The notes under the pieces: generated by a model
Databases searched by the model: none
The model's input: the letters and a program-made list of their open reading frames with translations, nothing else
Told to the model about the DNA's origin: nothing
Translations under genes and position numbers: made by a program
Source: Cololabis saira
Lineage: Eukaryota; Chordata; Actinopteri; Beloniformes; Belonidae
NCBI RefSeq assembly: GCF_033807715.1
Contig: NC_084592.1
Location: 26,573,501-26,637,500, forward strand
Length of the DNA stretch: 64,000 nt
Reading direction: 5' to 3'
Shown here: positions 32,331 to 44,150 of the stretch, in pieces
Position numbering within the stretch: position 1 is the stretch's first letter
Layout of the letters: the number at the start of each line of letters is the position of its first letter

Positions 32331-33369
32331 AATTAAAGCTGCAGGCAGCGATGAACGGGCCCTCGCAGCCTTGTGCACGTTCAGGCGTGCTGCAGTGGAA
32401 GCTTGTATGACTTGCATGTACAGTAGATGTCTTCAGGCCTGGACAATTAGTGGATGACACCACCCACGACTTTGGCAGAATAATGGATAATGGCAGAAAG
32501 TAGGAACTATCAGATATCGACCAATCAGAAGAAGGGGCGGGGCTAATTCATGCCAATGAAGGTAAAGTACTCAAAACCGAGTCAGATGACACCACCCACG
32601 ACTCTCTATGTGAAACCATTAAAAAGTTATGGCAGAAAATAGGGACTATCAAATATCGACCAATCAGAAGAAGGGACGGGGCTAATTTGCACCAATTATG
32701 TTTAAGGACTCAATACCGAGTCCGATGACACCACCCACGAGTCTTTACGTCAAACCATTCAAAAGTTATGGCAGAAAGTAGGAACTATCAAATATGGACC
32801 AATCAGATGAAGGGGGGGCGTGCTTTTTGGCGTCTATCGTTGCCACGGTAACGCTTTTGACTGAGAAAAGTAATGCGCGTTATCGCAGGATCGAGACGCA
32901 CATTTTGATGTATAACACACCTGGGTGCACGTTACGGTTCGGGCGAAGAAGCGGCCGAAGAAATGGCATAAATTGCGCCAAAATTACACGATTAATTCAA
33001 AATGGCCGACTTCCTGTTCAGTTTCGGCCATGGCACCAAGATACTTTTTTTTAAGTTGTGACATGATACAGGTGTGTACCGATTTTCGTGCATGTACGTC
33101 AAACTGTATTGTGGGGCTTGAGGCAAGTTTTCTAGGGGGCGCTGTTGAGCCATTAGGCCACGCCCATTAATGCAAACCATTAAATATCAAACTTTTTGCC
33201 AGGCCTGGCTCGTGTGCCAAATTTGGTGACTTTTGGGGCACGTTTAGGGGGGCAAAAAGGCCCTCACTTCAAGTGTCACAAAAATAAAAACGAGAAAAAA
33301 ATAAATAAATAAAATAAAAATCCCTACAGATACAATAGGGCCTTCGCACTGTAAGTGCTCGGGCCCTAA
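32331..33369 (-). repeat. GGGCCC-family interspersed repeat, copy B
   Basis: Reverse orientation: it starts AATTAAAGCTGCAGGCAGCG on the plus strand and ends GTGCTCGGGCCCTAA. The GATGACACCACCCACGA landmark recurs at 32453, 32585 and 32724. ACCAATCAGAAGAAGGGGCG-type paired CCAAT/GC boxes lie near 32521 and 32660, and a variant lies near 32800. No transposase ORF. Confidence 0.8.
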
Positions 33370-35394
33370 TAATCCTTTTGTATTATTTGTGTTGCCAAAG
33401 TTGATAATGTCATTGTCCTCTGCAATTGTCTTATTTTGTGTAATATTATTTTTTTTTCCAAATATTTATAGCAGACAAAGATCAGATGTAGTTTGGCACA
33501 CACAGAAGAGTTATTATAGGACTGGGGCAAGAACATACAAATGTACCATGTTTACAAGTAATCTACTCCTCTTCAAATGATTGGTCAATTATGTTATGTC
33601 TGTTTGCTTGCTGTTAGAGCCTTAAGATCAAAGAGTTGCTCTCCTTTTTCCCAAAGCTCAATACAACTCACACACACACGGTCATATTACAGAGGTTCAT
33701 CTTATATAGTGATATCTGTGTAATTTACTCTGATTATCGTAAAAAAAGAGGGAAAAACAGCACACACATCTCGAACAGCCCTATATACTTTTCTCACCAA
33801 GAACTCCATTTAAAAATCCACTTAGTGTAAAAATCACAAATGGCCAGATAAAGGCATGTGGTCACAGGCCAAAAGTGGAAGGTGGTGAAACCAAATTAAT
33901 ATTCATTTCACTCATTCTGGCTCCCTGTGACTGAAAAAACTAATGTGTTAAGCAATTAACCTTCTGTCATAGACATGATGTGTGGGCAACTTAACAGGGG
34001 TGTTGTCTGCTCCTAATTAGTCTCCAAAGTCACATAGTCCAGCTAGGATTAAAAGTTATTTAAACATGAACTACCGCAGTGGCAGGAACGCAACCCTTTG
34101 AGAGATAGCTGACATCGGTGCATCGCTGGACCTCTTCCATGTGCAGCAGGTCCTAATTAAGATACAATTTATATTCACAATCAAACTCTGATGGTCTGCC
34201 AGTCATTAAGGATGTGAGCGAATGTTGATGTTAGCAGACTCTGTCATGACCCTTAAAGTAAAGTTCAGTCAAATTTAATATTTCATTATGATGTAGTCCA
34301 GTTGGCAGTATGCTGAAACTTATTTTTTTTATGAAGCCTGAGGTGTTTTATATTTCCAAGTAATAAATGTCAGAGAAAAGAGGTGATTAAAATGTATCCA
34401 TCTGGTTCTTGGAGAAGTGAAGAGTTCAGAATGAAATAATCTTTAGCATTGTGTACTCAAGCATTTTAAATTTGAGTACTAACAAGTTTAGGGGGGGGGG
34501 GGGGGGGTCATCATATATGAAACAATTCATTTTATATCAGTCTTCATCAATATTCATGCAAACATAAATATTCAGCGTATTGTTTACAAGACAGTGGAGA
34601 TGTTTTGTGTGTGTGTTGAGTACTTTCTACAGAAGTGGGAACGTCACACATCCTGTTATTGCATGTAGCCTAATTTTACTTTATTTATTCAATCTTTGTT
34701 GATTGATATAGTCTCTTATGGTTTTCTAGACAGACTTTGTATTCCTCGTGCAAGATACAAGCTTAATAAGGGATTGATTGATTGAAACTCAAACGTAAAC
34801 TTAAATTCCAAGTCACCTCGCATGTGTTGGTTATTGCAGTGGTGGCACTGCTGGAGGCAGGAAGCTTCCAATAAAGTTAAATTTGACCTGAAAGCAGTAA
34901 TAAAGCACAGTTCAAAACAAACACTGGTTTTAATGCATACTGATTTTGTTTAGAAAATGCCAGCCAGGCTTTCATTTCAAACAATACAAACTCAGTGCAT
35001 CCAGTCGATTATCAATGCGGTATGGAGCTGCATATGTGAGGTATTTGCATAGTAGTTACTCTTCTGCAATATAAGCAAAGGCTGCACTGCTGCACACGAC
35101 AGAGCCTGGGGGTTCTACGCGTTATCGTCGCTACTGTTGGAACTCTGCTTTCTGCAGAGCTCTCAAATGTTGAGGTCTGTTTGAGCCTCTCTCACAGTTT
35201 GGGGTTTATTGACACCAAGTGTCTCAATTACCACATCCTCTCAACATTAGGCATCTATCATACTATCAAGATCACTGTAACACACCGCACATCTCTGCTG
35301 TTGGTTTTGGAATTTCAGTGTTTTATTGATGCTTTGTTGTTTTAATCTTGGTTTGCTGGTGCATTTGCTTTTGGACTGCTTGAGCCTCGCTTTA
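33370..35394. other. No gene seen; one long poly-G run
   Basis: AT-rich sequence with a run of 17 G at 34491-34507. A short GATTGATTGATTGA stretch at about 34774 may be a retroelement tail. Confidence 0.45.
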
Positions 35395-36469
35395 TTAGGG
35401 CCCGAGCACCTTCAGTGCGAAGGCCCTATTGTATCTGTAGGAAAAAAAATGTGTCTTTCTTTTTCTTTCTTTCTTTCTTCTGACGAAAGGAGGGCCTTTT
35501 TGCCCCCCTAAACGTGCCCAAAAAGTCACCAAATTTTGCATGCAAGGCAGGCCTGGCGATAAATTTGATATTTCATGGTTTGTATTAATGGGCGTGGCAA
35601 AATGGCTCAACAGCGCCCCCCGGAAAACTTTGTGCCTCAAGCCCCACAAACCGGTTTGACGTACATGCACGAAAATCGGTACACACCTGTATCATGTCGC
35701 AACTTAAAGAAAAGTCTCTTGGCGCCATGGCCAAAACCGAACAGGAAGTCGTCCATTTTGAATTAATTGTGTAATTTTGGCGCAATTTATGCCATTCTTT
35801 CGGCAATTAATACGGCCCGAACCGTAATGTGCACCCAGGTGTGTTATACATCAAAATGTGCGTCTTCATCTTGCGACTACGCGCATTACTTTTCTCTTTC
35901 AAAAGTGTTACCGTGGCGACGCTAGACGCCAAAAAGCGCGCCTCCCTTCATCTGATTGGTCCATATTTGATAGTTCTCCAAAAGTCACCAAATCTTGCAT
36001 GCAAGCCAAGCCTGGCGAAAAATTTGATATTTCATGTTTTGCATTAATGGGCGTGGCCTAACGGCTCAACAGCGCCCCCTAGAATAATTTTCTCTGCCAT
36101 AACTTTTGAAAGGTTTGACATAGAGAGTCGTGGGTGGTGTCATGGGACTCTGTAATGAGTCCTTGACCATAATTGGTGAAAATTAGCCCCGCCCCTTCTT
36201 CTGATTGGTTGTCCCGATTTTCTGCTATAACTTTTGAATGGTTTGACATAGAGAGTCGTGGGTGGTGTCATCAGATTCTGTATGGAGTCCTTGACCTTCA
36301 TTGGCCTGAATTAGCCCCGCCCCTTCTTCTGATTGGTTGTCCATTTTTTCTGCTATATCTTTTGAATGGTTTGACATAGGAAGTCGTGGGTGGTGTCATT
36401 TCTGATATGCTTATGGGGGCGGTGGCCATGAGTGCGAGGGCCTGTTCATTGCTGCTTGAAGCTTTAATT
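35395..36469 (+). repeat. GGGCCC-family interspersed repeat, copy C
   Basis: It starts GGGCCCGAGCACCTTCAGTG at 35398 after TTA and ends TTCATTGCTGCTTGAAGC then TTTAATT. TCGTGGGTGGTGTCAT occurs at 36128, 36256 and 36384 (128-bp spacing). CCCCGCCCCTTCTTCTGATT lies near 36187 and 36317. A TTTC microsatellite (35455-35478) is unique to this copy. A partial internal duplication (CACCAAATCTTGCATGCAAG to ACAGCGCCCCCTAGAA) sits at about 35985-36085. Confidence 0.8.
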
Positions 36470-37799
36470 TCATGTTTTATTTTTTAAATGAATGAATTAG
36501 CACTATATGAATTAAGTTGAGTTGAAATGAATTCAATTCAATTCCATCCAATCACTTTGGCAGTAAAGAAAACTTAAAAACAGCAATCTAGACCTGGATC
36601 TGTATAGAGTAAGATTTCCCTAAAAATTCATGAACATGTGATTGAAACTGAAAATAATTTTTACTTGTAAAAACTTGCTTTGCTTTAAATATCTTAAAGC
36701 AAGAATGAAATTCTAAATGAACACTGTAATAAATATTGCTTCAGGTTTGAATGAGCCTTACAGCCACTGAAGTATAACTACTGTAAAGTCACACTGATTT
36801 AGACATTTCAGAGCATCAGATATAGTCTATCTCTTAGCAATCATAAAGGTGTCAAATTTGTGGTAAAACTACAATTTAACATTTGAAGTTTTAGAATAGA
36901 CTTCAAAGAATTTATACATACACAACACAAAAATGTCATCGTTAAACACAAGTGTACATTTTTTTTTACTTTCCAGCTCCATCACTTAACAGTGAGATCA
37001 CAAAATCAATAACCTGAAAATGTGGCATTGAGATTTAAAAGTGCTCCACAGATTCCAGTGCAGTGATTCATACCTGGGTAATTCCAGTATTTGGCTTCCA
37101 TTCGGTGTCAGATAGAGTCAACATGACTTCCTGATGACAGTATTTAACCAAACCATAGTGTGTGTCTCCAGGATTAAGTATTAGAAAAATCTCCCACCAC
37201 TATAGTTATGTGAGAATGTAATTGATTCTTGCTTCCAGTTAGGTCATATTGTCTTTTACACTAGTAATAACACTGGGGTTTTTTTTGTTTTTTTTTTACT
37301 TCGTTTTAAACAAATCACAGGAATCTAATCTGGCTATTGTAGGTTACCAAAGATGTTGTAAGACCTGAGTATCTGAGGGTGTAGCCCACACATTTTCCTC
37401 AAACCCCAGGATCTGAACAGAAAATATATATTACAAACAGATCTACTCCCAATAATGCAATAAACTCTATGAAATATAAAAGTGATAATACATGTTTATG
37501 AAAAGAAAAAAACAACACAAAGCCGGCTATGGTTTGGTTTCTCTGCATTTCGTACCAGCAGCATTTGCTTCTCACCACATGGCAACATAGACTGTTGCAA
37601 CTGGTAGGAGTGTCATTTCCACACCATGCTGCATGCACTGGGCTGATGAAAATACCAATCCTGTCAGTTATATTCATCTAAAAGGAAAAGTGTGAGGAGC
37701 TGCACAAATCAAGCAATGAGCTAAAAGACCAACCTTGTTGATGCATTGATCAATGAGCTTGATTTTTACCTGCCATTGTTTATGTTATGTTTATGTAAT
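36470..37799. other. No gene seen
   Basis: AT-rich. Next to copy C, 36500-36546 (GCACTATATGAATTAAGTTG, then GAATTCAATTCAATTCC) may be the end of an old LINE tail. The ORF at 37399-37677 on the minus strand shows no domain. Confidence 0.45.
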
Positions 37800-37905
37800 A
37801 ATTGCTCGGGGGTCATGTTCTGGGTTTCTGGAAAGCACCTAGAAACAACTTCTGCTGTAATAGATGCTATATCAATAAAATTGAATTTAACCTAATTTAA
37901 TTGAA
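37800..37905 (+). mobile_element. LINE/SINE 3' tail fragment
   Basis: GGGGGTCATGTTCTGGGTTT, AAAGCACCTAGAAACAACTT and a degenerate ATTGAATTTAA tail. It is the same tail family as 14519-14630. Confidence 0.6.
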
Positions 37906-38938
37906 AATTGATTGGATTCATTGTAACATGTGATGCATTACTATTCATTTATTGCTTTTTTATATTCTTCTATTTTTCTTAGAGGGTACCGGTAAGTCAA
38001 ATCAAAAATGTCTTGAATGAAAATATGCTTTTACAGGGAAGAAAACTTTTAGTCAGCTCTAATCCTTCTGGGTTTTTTGGAATTTAGATGATGGGTCGCG
38101 TGTTTACAGTCTGTAGGTTTGTGCCCATCCTCTGTGACCGAACTGCTCCATGAGCTGAACACCCGGGGTATTTTGGCCATCGCAGGTATCGGTGTGTGTC
38201 ATATTTCCATTTCAGACCATCCACAGTGGAGCACATCGACATCTGCTAAAATCTATCCCTTCTTATGTCCAAAGCTGGCTGAAATCCAGTCAACCAATAC
38301 AAACCTGCCCACAGGAGCCCTTTTACCTGTCCACCCCAGTGCTCACAGCCTGTACATTTGGAAAATTCTCATGAAATTTTCATCTGACTTGGGGGACTAT
38401 TGTCAGTTTTGGCGCTCATTGAAAACCAGGCAGCTCCAGAACAAGATGCACTCTGCAATGTTCTTTGTGTGGGTTATTTTCCATTTTTTTAGCCTGAAGA
38501 AAATTTTGTTTTTTTGTATTTCATCTTTTATTTCTTCATCTCCTTTGAGTTAAAACAGTGTCATGAAGCATACTGATTTCACCGGATGATTAATAATGTA
38601 CAGTTTATTGTTTTTTTTTCCCAATAAACTCAACCAAGCAATGGCAACTATAGCACAGAGTATACATATATACATATATATGTACAAATATATGTATATA
38701 CAGTCTATAATATTAATCATTTGTTCATGATACCGTGACTTGAATTCATCACTTTTACTGAGAGCAGTTATCACTGTTGACACAGACGGATTAAGAGGCC
38801 GTGCCCGAGAGAAGCTTCAGATCCAAACACTGAGACAATACACACACAGTTCAAGTAGGCACAAACATTTCTCTAAATTAAACAATTCAATTATAATAAA
38901 CCAGGTGCCTTTTGAAGTTATTATATCAACAAACTTAC
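37906..38938. other. Probable start of GPR39 intron; no other gene seen
   Basis: It adjoins the GPR39 splice donor on the right. It contains a self-complementary AT tract (38660-38702, TACATATATATGTA type). The ORF at 38119-38553 on the plus strand shows no domain. Confidence 0.5.
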
Positions 38939-39722
38939 CCAGAAAAATGATTGTCTGCTTCCTTGCTGTCTTGATTGTTGAACTCTCATGTTTGGATGGC
39001 TCCAGAGTTTCATTCACTCCTTTATGTATAGACCCCATGGGTTTCCTCAGGACCAGGATCATCGCCCGGCACATGAGGCCCACGCAGATCAGGACAATCA
39101 TGTAAACGATGAAAGCCAAGAAAATACTGACCCTGTACATCACCCAGTACTCCCTCAGGTTGGTGCAGAAAGTCAGATTCTGGACAGGTGTGTCTGAGCG
39201 ATGTGGGATGTATCCTTGTGTTCCCGTGGCAACCAGCAGAGGCAAGGCCACGAGCACAGACACCAGCCAGGCCAAGGTGATGAGGACAGAGGTACGTTTT
39301 CCACCCAAGCTTTTGTAGCGGAAAGGGTGGCAGATGGCAATGTACCGCTCAAAGCTAAGCGTGGCTACATTAAGGATGGTGGCATAACTGCAAGCTTCGA
39401 ACAAAAAGTTGTAAATCTTGCAAGACGCATCACCCGACACAGATACGAAGGGGAACCAGATGGCGCTGTAGAGCTCCACCGGCATGCCTATGAGGAGCAC
39501 CAAGAGATCAGAGCATGCCAGGCTAACCATGTGGCTGGTCACACTCTTCTGCAGGTAGCCATTACACCTCAACACTTGGGTCGCCCTGATAGTGACCGAA
39601 TTACCCACAATACCCGTCACCAGGATGAGGCTGTACAGTATTGTCAGGGATATTTTGATTGGGTAGTTTGGTTCAAGTTCATGCCAGTCTTTGTCTTGTT
39701 CTCTCTCATTTTCCTCATTCAT
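38939..39722 (-). CDS. gpr39: GPR39, zinc-sensing G protein-coupled receptor, coding exon 1
   Basis: GPR39 is a class A receptor of the ghrelin/neurotensin group, activated by zinc at the plasma membrane. ATG at 39722 gives 261 codons plus one base, ending at a clean donor (CTGG then GTAAGT, intron from 38938). Visible features are TM1 (22-46) with Asn41, TM2 (63-85) with SD at 71-72, TM3 (101-127) ending in ERY 125-127 then IAICHPFRYK, TM4 (144-166) and TM5 (194-223). Cys101 and Cys186 should form the usual disulfide. The exon ends in TARKQTIIFL, where mammalian GPR39 exon 1 also ends. TM6, TM7 and the tail must come from exon 2, which is not in the window. The reading beyond the donor (FVDIITSKGT) is intronic. 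Only one His (14) is in the N-terminal tail, whereas the human receptor uses two for zinc. Confidence 0.93.
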
Positions 39723-40765
39723 GGTTACAAAAGTGGTGAGCCGAGATTTTTCCAGGTATTGATTAGCTTATCAGTTCAGCAGGGCACAGTCCCTGTGATT
39801 TCAGCCGAGATCCAAAGAAGACGTTTTTCCGAGAGATCAGCTTGTGCCGAAGACTTTTCTTCACAGGAGATTATCCCTGCGGGTCCCAGGAAAGGTTTCC
39901 CCAGTGAGTGGAACACAGATCAGCAACAATGCTCACTATCAATTAAAAATGCTGGAACTCTTCTCCACCTTCTAAAATGTTCCTCACATTTACTTTCTCA
40001 ACCAATTTACAAGTACAGAGCTTGGGTCCAAGTCTGGTCCGTCTCCCACCAGTCCGATTAAATGAGTGATATTCCCCGAGTCTTTGTAAGTCCTTGTGTG
40101 GATTCTGCTGGTTTCCCCTCAGTCTAAACACTGTTAGCCAACATTTGACTCACAGAAATTTCCTCCTCCCTCCTACGAGGGTTGGGCAGTTAAACATTAA
40201 ACACCACCACAGGCAGTAGGGCCTGGTTTCTTATCAGGACTAATGAGCCTTCTGTTTGCATGCCCATTTTACTTTAAGCCTTAGCAGGGATTACAAACAT
40301 GCTAAAAAAGCAACTTTTAAACTATTCAAAATATATGAATGAGATATACTGTACTTACAAGTAGTTTTGTTTGGAGGTTGTGTTAAAGATAAAAAATGAA
40401 AAACAAGGAGATACTGAAACCTAAATGTGCTATAAGGAGATTTTTTTTTACTACTTTGTTGTGCTAATTATAACAGAAAGAACAAATCCCTTTGCATCAT
40501 TTTGTTTTAATACTGAAAGAAAATGTACTTAAATCAATGTAAATACACTGTTACAGCTCTTATACACTTCAGAATCTACAGTCATAAAAGATCAGAGAGG
40601 CTAAAACAGTATCATCAGCAAGTTCTGGTGGTAAACAATCAATAAGCAAAACAAGAAAATGAACTCTCTTGAGTGGTAGCTTTTATCGGTGCCAAAATAC
40701 TGTGAAAAAAGTGATGAAAGAGGAGAATGTGGTATTGGTCGTGGTCAGGGGGCGGATCCAAGTTG
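39723..40765. other. Upstream of GPR39 exon 1; 5' UTR/promoter region, not resolved
   Basis: No coding signal. Sequence directly before the ATG (about 39723-40130) is less AT-rich and may be 5' UTR, but no TATA box or start is identifiable. A CAGGGGGCGGATCCAAG stretch just before copy D (about 40746) resembles a hAT end, without a partner. Confidence 0.4.
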
Positions 40766-41927
40766 AATTAAAGCTGCAAGCAGCGATGAACGGGCCCTCG
40801 CACCCTTGTGCATGTTCAGGCGTGCTGCAGTGGAAGCGCTTGTATGACTTGCATGTAGATTCTTCAGGCCTGGACATTTAGCGGATGACACCACCCACGA
40901 CTCTTTATAACAAACCATTCAAAAGTTATGGCAGAAAGTAGGAACTATCAGATATCGACCAATCAGATGAAGGGGCGGGGCTAATATGCAGCAATTATGT
41001 CCAAGGACTCAAAACCGAGTCCGATGACACCACCCACGAGTCTTTATGTCAAACCATTCAAAAGTTATGGCAGAAAATAGGATCTATCAAATATTGACCA
41101 ATCAGAGAAAGGGGCGGGGCTAATTCAGGCCAATGAAGGTCAAGGACTCAAAACCGAGTCCGATGACACCACCCACGAGTCTTTATATCAACCCTTTCAA
41201 AACTTATGGCAGAGAATAGCGACTATCAAATATCGACCAATCAGAAGAAGGGGCAGGGCTAATATGCACCAATTATGTTCAAGGACTCAAAACCGAGTCC
41301 GATGACACCACCCACAACTCTTTATATCAAACCATTCAAAAGTTATGGCAGAAAGTAGGAACTATCAAATATGGACCAATCAGATGAAGGGGGGGCGCGC
41401 TTTTTGGCGTCTATCGTTGCCACTGTAACGCTTTTGACTGAGAGTAATGCTTGTCGTCGCAGGATCGAGACGCACATTTTGATGTATAACACACCTGGGT
41501 GCACGTTAGGGTTCGGGCCGTATTAACTGCCGAAGGAATGGCATACATTTCGCCAAAATTACACGATTAATTCAAAATGGCCGACTTCCTAGTCGGTTTT
41601 GGCCATGGTGCCAAGAGACTTTTCTTTAAGTTGCAACATGATACAGGTGTGTAGCGATTTTCGTGCATGTACGTCAAACCGTATTGTGGGGCTTGAGGCA
41701 CAAAGTTTTCTAGGGGGCGCTGTTGAGCCATTAGACCACGCCCATTAATGCAAACCATTAAATATAAAATTTTTCGCCAGGCCTGGCTTGGGTGCAAAAT
41801 TTGGTGACTTTTGGGGCACGTTTAGGGAGGCAAAGGCCCTCATTTTGTCGGAAAAAGAAAAATAAAGAAAAAGAAAAATTCCTACAGATACAATAGGGCC
41901 TTCGCACTGTAAGTGCTCGGGCCCTAA
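40766..41927 (-). repeat. GGGCCC-family interspersed repeat, copy D (longest)
   Basis: Starts AATTAAAGCTGCAAGCAGCG and ends GTGCTCGGGCCCTAA on the plus strand. Four tandem units: GATGACACCACCCAC(A/G)A recurs at 40884, 41023, 41162 and 41301, each exactly 139 bp apart. ACCAATCAGA plus GGGGCGGGGC-type paired boxes recur with the same period. The remainder is collinear with copies A-C. Confidence 0.82.
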
Positions 41928-43559
41928 TTAATTGACACTAAAGTTATGCTGTACTTTATTGGCTAGAAAGGAGAATGAGTTGTAGGATTTCTGGTATTGT
42001 CAGAAAATTATTACGAGCAATCTCTGTTCACATGTCCTTTGAGAAAGCTGTCATTGAACATTAGACCAGCAATTTTGACTTACAACAAACTCCATGATTC
42101 TTTCACTGCAGTCATCATCCGTCTGCAACAGCCCAAAATTGTGCAGCATTTACCAAGCGTACTGGGCAATACCAGGGTGCCGTTGAGTCTTTGGTGCTAT
42201 ATTGTGAGTCATTCACAGACTACCTGTTTTTCAAAATCATTGACAAGATATTCAGACTGCAAAAAATGAAAATACAAACTCTGTGCAGCTGTATTTTTTC
42301 TTCCCTACTGGACTGGGAGCAGACTGAACAGAGCACCGTTTCAATTTTACATTTTGAAATGGTAAAACATGAAGGTACTGAATAAAGTTTGTTGATCCAA
42401 GCTACAAGATGCATTGTATCAGTCTTTTTTTCTGTGTTTCATTTAGTTTATATATTCATTACCCTATTTAAACCCCCAATTTTACAGACCTTTCGACATG
42501 GATGAAATGTGCAACAGGAAGAAAAAAGATGGATATTAGTTTACTTTTTGATGATAAAAGAACAGGGACGGGGAAGTTTCCACCAACAGGAACTTGGCTG
42601 AAGTACAGGAAGTAAACCAGACATCGTTGCGTGGGTGGATAGAGATAAACAGTGATTAATATTAACTAATTTAAACATTAAGAGCTCTATCCTAAAAGTA
42701 TAAAAAAACATTTCTCCCTGAACTTGCCAGGAGGTTGTTAATAAGAAATCAGAGGTAAGATACGGAGAACACACTTGAACCTGATTGAATAAAAGCCTTC
42801 TGATGAAGTACTGTCAAACACTATGAACTAGGAATTTTGATCACCATGCTCAATGTGGCATCATCAAGTTGATTGTTCATTAAAATACTGCAGAATCTTC
42901 ATTTATTGTTTAAATCATCTGCTAATGCATGCATGCATCCTTTTTTCAACTGAGTCATGAGGTTCTTGTGTTCAAGAGACAGAAATGACAAATAAAAGTT
43001 TAACTGATGTCTTACAGTTCACCTTCTACCCGCAGTCCTGACTTAATAATGGCCAAGCAAGTTTTAAAGGCAACTAAAAATCTAAGCATGAACCACAAAT
43101 CTTCAGAAAGAAATATAGTTGTAAGTTGCAATATAGTTGTAAGAAACATAATGTTTCATTTTCCTTTTTGGATCAACTTAGAGGAACCTTAATCTCCACT
43201 TTTATAAAAGCTTTTAAAGCTTTTATTAGCTTCATGTCTTGCTTTATTTTGAAATGATCCCCTTCTGTGTTGCTGTGTTGGGACAATCCACATGTTCATT
43301 CACATCCTGTGTACAGCTTGTCACATTAAAGACAGGTTAGTGGAAGAACAAACAGCTGGTGATGCATTTTAAACTCTTCCTGAATTCAGTGTAGCTACAG
43401 ATATGTGCCAGCATTCATAAATGATTTCTGTTGCTGCATCTGCAGTGTACTTGTCACCAAAGACAACATTTGTGCCGTGAATAATTGACATACCCCGCAA
43501 CAGCACTGAAACAAAACTTTCTAACAGAAATTTGTGTGAAAGTAATTTTATTTACAGCA
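41928..43559. other. No gene seen
   Basis: AT-rich. ORFs at 41997-42269 and 42541-42774 show no domain or splice context. Confidence 0.45.
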
Positions 43560-44150
43560 TAGTTTTACTTTGGGATTATTGTTTTGATCCAACACCTGAT
43601 TTCAGCCGAAGTTGAGCCGTCAGAGTTACGGCCTCACGTGAACATCATCCCCATCCCTCCACCACCGTGCTTAAAGGTTTATATGACATGTTAAAGCTGA
43701 TACACTGTTTCTTTATAAAAACAAGGGGCTCTGCATTATGGAAAAACACCTCCACTTTGGTCTTGTCTGCCAAAGGACAGTGTTCCAGATGCTCCAGCTG
43801 TGCTCACATTTTCCTTCAGTAGGAGAAGAGGATTTCTCCTGGCAACTCCGTCAAGCAGGCTAGCTAAACTTGTTTTTTTCTACTTGTGCTGCCATGAACT
43901 TTAACATTCAATGTGCTAACCGGGGTCTGAGATTCTGAGATTTAGTTCTTGGTTTGTTTGTTGTTGGGTTTTTTTAATAATATGAATATTGCATGCTTTG
44001 GTCTTGGAGTGAACTTGCTGGAATGTCCACTCCTGTTAACACTACCAAATATCTTGCACTTGTGAGTAATCTTTCTCACAGTAGCGTGATTAACGCCATA
44101 TTATTCAAAATTAGTCCTCTAACCATTATCTGACTGATGAGTTGCTACAA
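43560..44150 (-). pseudogene. Degraded Tc1-like transposase
   Basis: On the minus strand, in broken frames, the order matches a Tc1/mariner transposase. A helix-turn-helix part comes first (TVRKITHKC near 44085, then RSGHSSKFTPRPKHAIF near 44020). LNVKVHGSTS follows near 43900, then VARRNPLL near 43850, and a remnant of the SGTLSFGRQDQSGG block near 43775, which stands for the WTDE region. KHGGGG lies near 43665, and DQNNNPK near 43585 stands for the DNDPKH block. Many frameshifts and small deletions make it dead. The terminal inverted repeats were not found. Confidence 0.7.

Noticed and set aside
32050..32457. 135-residue ORF with a WMDG repeat
   Set aside because: It is the translated GATG microsatellite plus flanks.
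38660..38702. Hairpin-forming AT tract as a possible regulatory RNA
   Set aside because: It is simple TATATG/CATATA sequence, self-complementary by composition.
39201..40061. 286-residue ORF on the plus strand
   Set aside because: It is antisense to GPR39 exon 1 and its upstream region, with no domain of its own.
40744..40766. hAT-like end CAGGGGGCGGATCC before GGGCCC copy D
   Set aside because: No matching opposite end or 8-bp duplication was found.
32331..41927. CRISPR-like array in the tandem units of the GGGCCC family
   Set aside because: Units are adjacent 128-139-bp repeats without spacers, in a vertebrate genome.
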